DNA of 10,467 bases from Entophlyctis helioformis (taxonomy: Eukaryota > Chytridiomycota > Chytridiomycetes > Chytridiales > Chytriomycetaceae). Positions 7,552-10,467 of this stretch are shown here, piece by piece (position 1 is the stretch's first letter; each line of letters begins with the position of its first letter). The position numbers and the translations under genes are program-made. Where the stretch lies: positions 1 to 10,467 of the forward strand of contig JAHLKH010000474.1 of NCBI GenBank assembly GCA_025526915.1. The letters are read 5' to 3'. The notes under the pieces were generated by a model that saw only the letters and a list, made by a program, of their open reading frames with translations, had not been told where the DNA came from and ran no database searches.

Positions 7552-8888
7552 TTACAGCGCAAGAACGACGGCCATGAGAACAGAGATGGCGGCGGTCATG
7601 ATGCCGCGACCCGTGAGCCCGACAGCGGCCGAGACGACGGGCTGGCTGTCGGCGGCGGCGTAGGCGGCCGGCTGGGTGGCCTCGGTGGCGTATTGCGCCA
7701 CGACCGCGTCGGGAGCCGCGGATCCGCCAGCGGGGGCAACAGGGGCAACACTGTCCTTGGCGTCGTAGACGCCCTCGACCGCGACTGGAGCTTCGAGCGA
7801 CGCGGGAGCAGACACATCAGCAGCAGGGGCAGCGGCAGGGGCAGCGGCATAACGGGCCTCGGCAGCCACCGCCGCCGCACCCTTCTTGGAGAAGCCGTAC
7901 TCGCCCTCGGCGTGCGAGCCCTCGGTAGAGTGCATGGCCGACGCATCAAACGCGCTTGGCTTGATCGTGTTGGCCTTGCCGACGGGGGCAGTGCCACGCG
8001 CGTTGAACGGCATGGCCGCCTTGATGGTCTTGAGCTGCGACAGCGAGATGGTCATCGGCTTGTCGGCGACGGTCCACGCGACCGACTCTGAGCACGGCGG
8101 CGTGGTGAGCGAGCCCGAGTACGACCACTTGAGGGCCTTGTCGCTCGTCAGCTCGCGCTTGAGCGGCGCGAAATCCAGCGGCTCAATGGCCAGCTTGTCG
8201 CCCTCCTTGGGAGTCTATGTGCGTGTGTAAGTGTCAAGGCATGTGTGAGACCTCCACGATCAATGCAAGACGGATGCAGCAATGTGCGACAAGACATCAA
8301 CTTACGCCGTTGGCCAGCAGCTGGTCGAGGAACGGCGAGCCCTTCTCGGCGAGCTCGAACCACACGCCCATGACGGCAATCTTCTTGGACTCGGTCATGT
8401 GCACAAAGTGGATCTCGAGGGCAAAGTCACGCTCCTCCTTGTGGTGCTCGGACGGGGCATGCAGATGGAACTGCTTGAGGAAATAGGTTTCCGACGAGCC
8501 GGCGGCCTTGAGGCTGAATGCGGTCGAGTTGTCGGGGAAGTTGGCCTGGATGGTGTGGCCGTTGTTGGTGAACGTGAGGCCGGCGGCCTTGTTGGCCCAC
8601 GAGAGGGCGTGCGCGGTGTTGCGCAGCATGGCCGGGGTCGGAAAAGTCAATGGGCGACTGGTGCTTGCCGACGGCGCACGTCGTGTAGGCCGGGTCGAGC
8701 GCGGCCCAGAAGGCGGGCGAGAGGGCACCCTCGTAGCCAAAGTCGGCGCCCTTGCCCTCGGCGCGACGGACGAGGTGGTGCGCGTGCTCGGGACGCACGA
8801 TGAAGTCGGCAAGACAGTTGGGGTGGGCCGCGACGGTCTGAACGAGCGGCATCATCAGCACGGCGGCGGAGACAAGCGAAAAGTGCAT
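7552..8888 (-). CDS. Alpha-class carbonic anhydrase, secreted, GPI-anchored
   Basis: Hydrates CO2 to bicarbonate at the cell surface or wall. Exons are 8888-8306 and 8214-7552; about 414 residues after allowing for one extra base. Signal peptide is residues 1-21 (MHFSLVSAAVLMMPLVQTVAA), with a dibasic RR at 41-42 as a possible Kex2-type site. Family features: FGYEG, Cys71, QSPIDF (77-82), shuttle His111 in NNGH, zinc ligands His141 and His143 (FHLH) and His160 (EIHFVH), and SGSLTTPPC with the Thr pair and Cys235, the likely disulfide partner of Cys71. After the catalytic domain come about 100 Ala/Pro-rich residues and a hydrophobic end (ISVLMAVVLAL), as in GPI-anchored wall proteins. The ATG at 8888 has G at -3. 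A C4 run at 8634-8637 carries one base too many between DFSD and MLRNTAH. Confidence 0.93.
8215..8305 (-). other. Carbonic anhydrase intron (91 nt)
   Basis: Donor GTAAGTTGATG at 8305 and acceptor CGCACATAG ending at 8215, with TTGAC/CTTAC branch-point candidates close to the acceptor. Phase 0; joins LLANG to TPKEGDKLAIEPLD, a normal alpha-CA sequence. Unspliced reading stops immediately. Confidence 0.92.
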
Positions 8889-9070
8889 GGCGGCTGGGTT
8901 GAGGTGGTTTGTGGGTGGTTGTGTACAGAGAATGTGCAGAGGGGCGGTTGCGGTTGCTGCGTGCAGCGGGGCGGGGGCTCGCCCGCTTCTTAAAGGCGCC
9001 AGCGCCACCTACAGCGCGCGCACACTCAAACACGCGCGCGTCGCCCAAGGTGGCGCGCACCCTCAAACAA
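8889..9070 (-). promoter_or_regulatory. Probable carbonic anhydrase promoter and 5' leader
   Basis: Region directly upstream of the carbonic anhydrase ATG. A TATA-like TTTAAG lies on the minus strand at 8989-8994, about 100 bases before the start codon. Further upstream are CG-rich repeats (9002-9069). No binding factor can be named from the sequence. Confidence 0.4.
9002..9069. repeat. Nested direct and inverted repeats in the carbonic anhydrase promoter
   Basis: Direct repeat of 17 bases with one mismatch: gcgcgcacactcaaaca at 9016-9032 and gcgcgcaccctcaaaca at 9053-9069. Around it, gcgccacct (9002-9010) is the exact inverse of aggtggcgc (9048-9056). The paired arrangement just upstream of a TATA-like element suggests an operator for a dimeric regulator, but chance in CG-rich DNA is possible. 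Confidence 0.6.
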
Positions 9071-9583
9071 CTGTGGGATCGCCGCGTGCGCCCTGCCAAG
9101 CAGTGGGAGTTCCGCGCGCGGTGGCCCACCGCCCTCCTGCCCGCCCTTTTCCATTGCTTTGTTCCAGCGCTTCACACCACACGCGAAGTTGTCAAACACA
9201 CACACACATACGCAGTGGCCATCTCGCATTCTTCCGCACGAGCCAAGCAGCGCCCTTTCCGACGCCACACCATCGCGTGTGCGCATACAAACGTTGAAAC
9301 TCCGATAGGTCGACTCGGGTGGCACTCTTGTGAGTCACGGCATCCGATAATCTAATCAGGGCTCAAGCCCACCTCGCAGGCACTGGTGGCACGCAGATCA
9401 AGCATCCCAATGCGGGGTTTCTCTTGATCGCCACTACAGCCGTGGCAGCTGCCGTTACCTGGTTGCTCTGGTTAGTTGGATGGTTGGTTAGTTGGATGGA
9501 TGAATGCGAGCAAAACGGCACAACGCCGTGCCGGCACCACGCCTGGGTACCAGCCATTGTAACGGATACTGCACATGATCGAG
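9071..9583. other. Intergenic region without a supported gene
   Basis: Contains a (CA)6 run at 9197-9208 and a 16-base-period minisatellite with two copies of ggttagttggatgg (9470-9483 and 9486-9499). A plus-strand frame from 9424 covers this repeat and runs into the 3' end of the opposite gene; its odd composition argues against coding. Confidence 0.5.
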
Positions 9584-9589
9584 TTTATT
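9584..9589 (-). promoter_or_regulatory. Polyadenylation signal AATAAA of the right-hand gene
   Basis: Exact AATAAA on the minus strand, about 113 bases after the stop codon at 9702-9704, at a plausible distance for a 3' untranslated region. Confidence 0.55.
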
Positions 9590-9701
9590 GGTACGGCAGG
9601 TGGTGTCATACATGCTACACGCCTACACGATGGTGTGGGATGGAAGGAGCGTGGGTAGGAGCGAGCGGGCAAGTGAACCCCCTCAACGCCATCAATCCCC
9701 C

Positions 9702-10467
9702 TCAATGCCCAAACCGTACAAGAGTATCGCGGATCGCTTCAACAGCGGCATCATAGTCAAACGACCCGTCTTGAGCGAGCAGCGAGTCGAGCGTATGGTG
9801 TGCTCTGGGATGCACGGTGTCGAGCAGCAGCCGCAGGTAGAGGGGCCGGAGCCGCCACAGGGGCCAATGATGTCGAGCGCAGCCGTGAACAGCTCGAGGC
9901 GGTCGAGGTCGCAGATGTCGGCCGGCAGGGACGGCGCGTTGAGCCAGGTGTTGAGGCTGGCCAGGTAGCCGTGGTTCGACTGCAGACGCGCGATAAAGCC
10001 GGTGGAACGCTGCCCACGAGGGATGCGTTCCAGTCGTGAAGCGAAGCGTTTTGGCAACGTCGCTTGCAATGTAGCGAAACGTTTTGTGTGCGTACTTGTC
10101 AATGAGCGACAGGTAGATGGCCGTGAGCTTGTCGTCAGAGATCAGCAAGTCGATGGCCCACTTGAGTGTCTCGAGGCAAAGGTACAGGACAATCAGCGGG
10201 TGGTGAGGTGGAAGCGGGACACCCTTGATGGAAAAGCCGCGCATCACTAGATCCTTGAAAAGGACAAAGCCTTCGATCCAGTCAGGCTTGTGATGAGGAT
10301 CGTGAAGGTGAACGCTCGGGTTGGGTCGCTGCAGGTGCTGGAGGCGACATGGTGTGCAAGGCGTGGCGAGCACCCGCATGAGCTCCGTGTTGGTGCTCCC
10401 CTCCTGGACCAGCCGCTCCAAGCGTCTCTCGATACTGGATCGTAACGCTAGATTGGTGTCGGTGGGA
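9702..10467 (-). CDS. Unrecognised protein, N-terminally partial
   Basis: The reading frame is open to the right edge, so the start lies outside. It begins TDTNLALRSSIERRLERLVQ, includes a small Cys cluster (CTPCRLQHL), a DWIEGFVLFKDLVMRGF segment and a hydrophobic stretch HHPLIVLYLCLETLKWAIDL, which looks like a buried helix more than a membrane span, and ends RDTLVRFGH before TGA at 9702-9704. The middle (IARLQSNHGYLASLNTWLNA, ICDLDRLELFTAALDIIGP) lies in another frame, entered by an extra base near 10000 and left by a missing base in the C4 run at 9842-9845. The two cancel. The protein looks helical and soluble. I recognise no family, so no function is offered. Confidence 0.7.
   Translation of the reverse strand, partial: PTDTNLALRSSIERRLERLVQEGSTNTELMRVLATPCTPCRLQHLQRPNPSVHLHDPHHKPDWIEGFVLFKDLVMRGFSIKGVPLPPHHPLIVLYLCLETLKWAIDLLISDDKLTAIYLSLIDKYAHKTFRYIASDVAKTLRFTTGTHPSWAAFHRLYRASAVEPRLPGQPQHLAQRAVPAGRHLRPRPPRAVHGCARHHWPLWRLRPLYLRLLLDTVHPRAHHTLDSLLAQDGSFDYDAAVEAIRDTLVRFGH

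Noticed and set aside
9026..9325. Minus-strand 99-codon frame upstream of the carbonic anhydrase
   Set aside because: Lies in the promoter and repeat region, with low-complexity composition and no homology signal.
9424..9756. Plus-strand 110-codon frame with a Trp-rich hydrophobic start
   Set aside because: The hydrophobic segment is the translated minisatellite (ggttagttggatgg), and the end overlaps the opposite coding gene.
1..10467. CRISPR array, bacterial operon or phage system
   Set aside because: No spaced repeats and no Shine-Dalgarno pattern; introns and Pol III signals show eukaryotic DNA.

Overview
This window looks like a piece of a compact, GC-rich eukaryotic genome. An early-diverging fungus is my best guess, from short GT-AG introns with CTGAC/CTAAT-type branch points, a multimodular nonribosomal peptide synthetase (NRPS), a secreted GPI-anchored alpha-carbonic anhydrase, a eukaryotic tRNA-Asp with internal A and B boxes, and the tail of a LINE-like retroelement. 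I cannot name the species.

Layout, left to right. Positions 1-5685 (minus strand) hold most of an NRPS gene with at least five exons. Its order, N to C, is a truncated adenylation-like region, an Ala-rich linker, carrier T1, condensation C1, full adenylation A2, carrier T2 and the start of condensation C2; the gene runs off the left edge. C1 and C2 share near-identical DNA patches 3,269 bp apart, so the repeating unit is one C-A-T module. Positions 5686-6479 are the NRPS 5' flank with no convincing gene. Positions 6480-6985 (plus) are a degraded LINE-type reverse transcriptase C-terminus with a CCHC finger. A tRNA-Asp(GTC) follows at 7163-7234. Positions 7552-8888 (minus) encode an alpha-carbonic anhydrase with a signal peptide, all zinc ligands, an Ala/Pro-rich stalk and a GPI-type tail. 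Positions 8889-9583 are non-coding and include the carbonic anhydrase promoter. Positions 9702-10467 (minus) are the 3' end of an unrecognised gene, followed by an AATAAA signal.

The coding frames are repeatedly broken by single-base slips: about seven in the NRPS, one in the carbonic anhydrase, two in the right-hand gene and two in the retroelement. Several lie in short G/C runs. In the protein genes the frame-corrected segments read well against their families without premature stops. The same defect in unrelated genes points to consensus sequencing errors more than to gene decay, although real pseudogenisation of the NRPS cannot be excluded from sequence alone.

I see no clear operon-like or cluster logic linking the carbonic anhydrase or the right-hand gene to the NRPS. 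The most interesting points are the NRPS organisation (a carrier whose own adenylation domain is truncated, and a carrier lacking a conserved Gly), the mosaic identity of the two condensation domains, and an intron present in only one of the duplicated modules.
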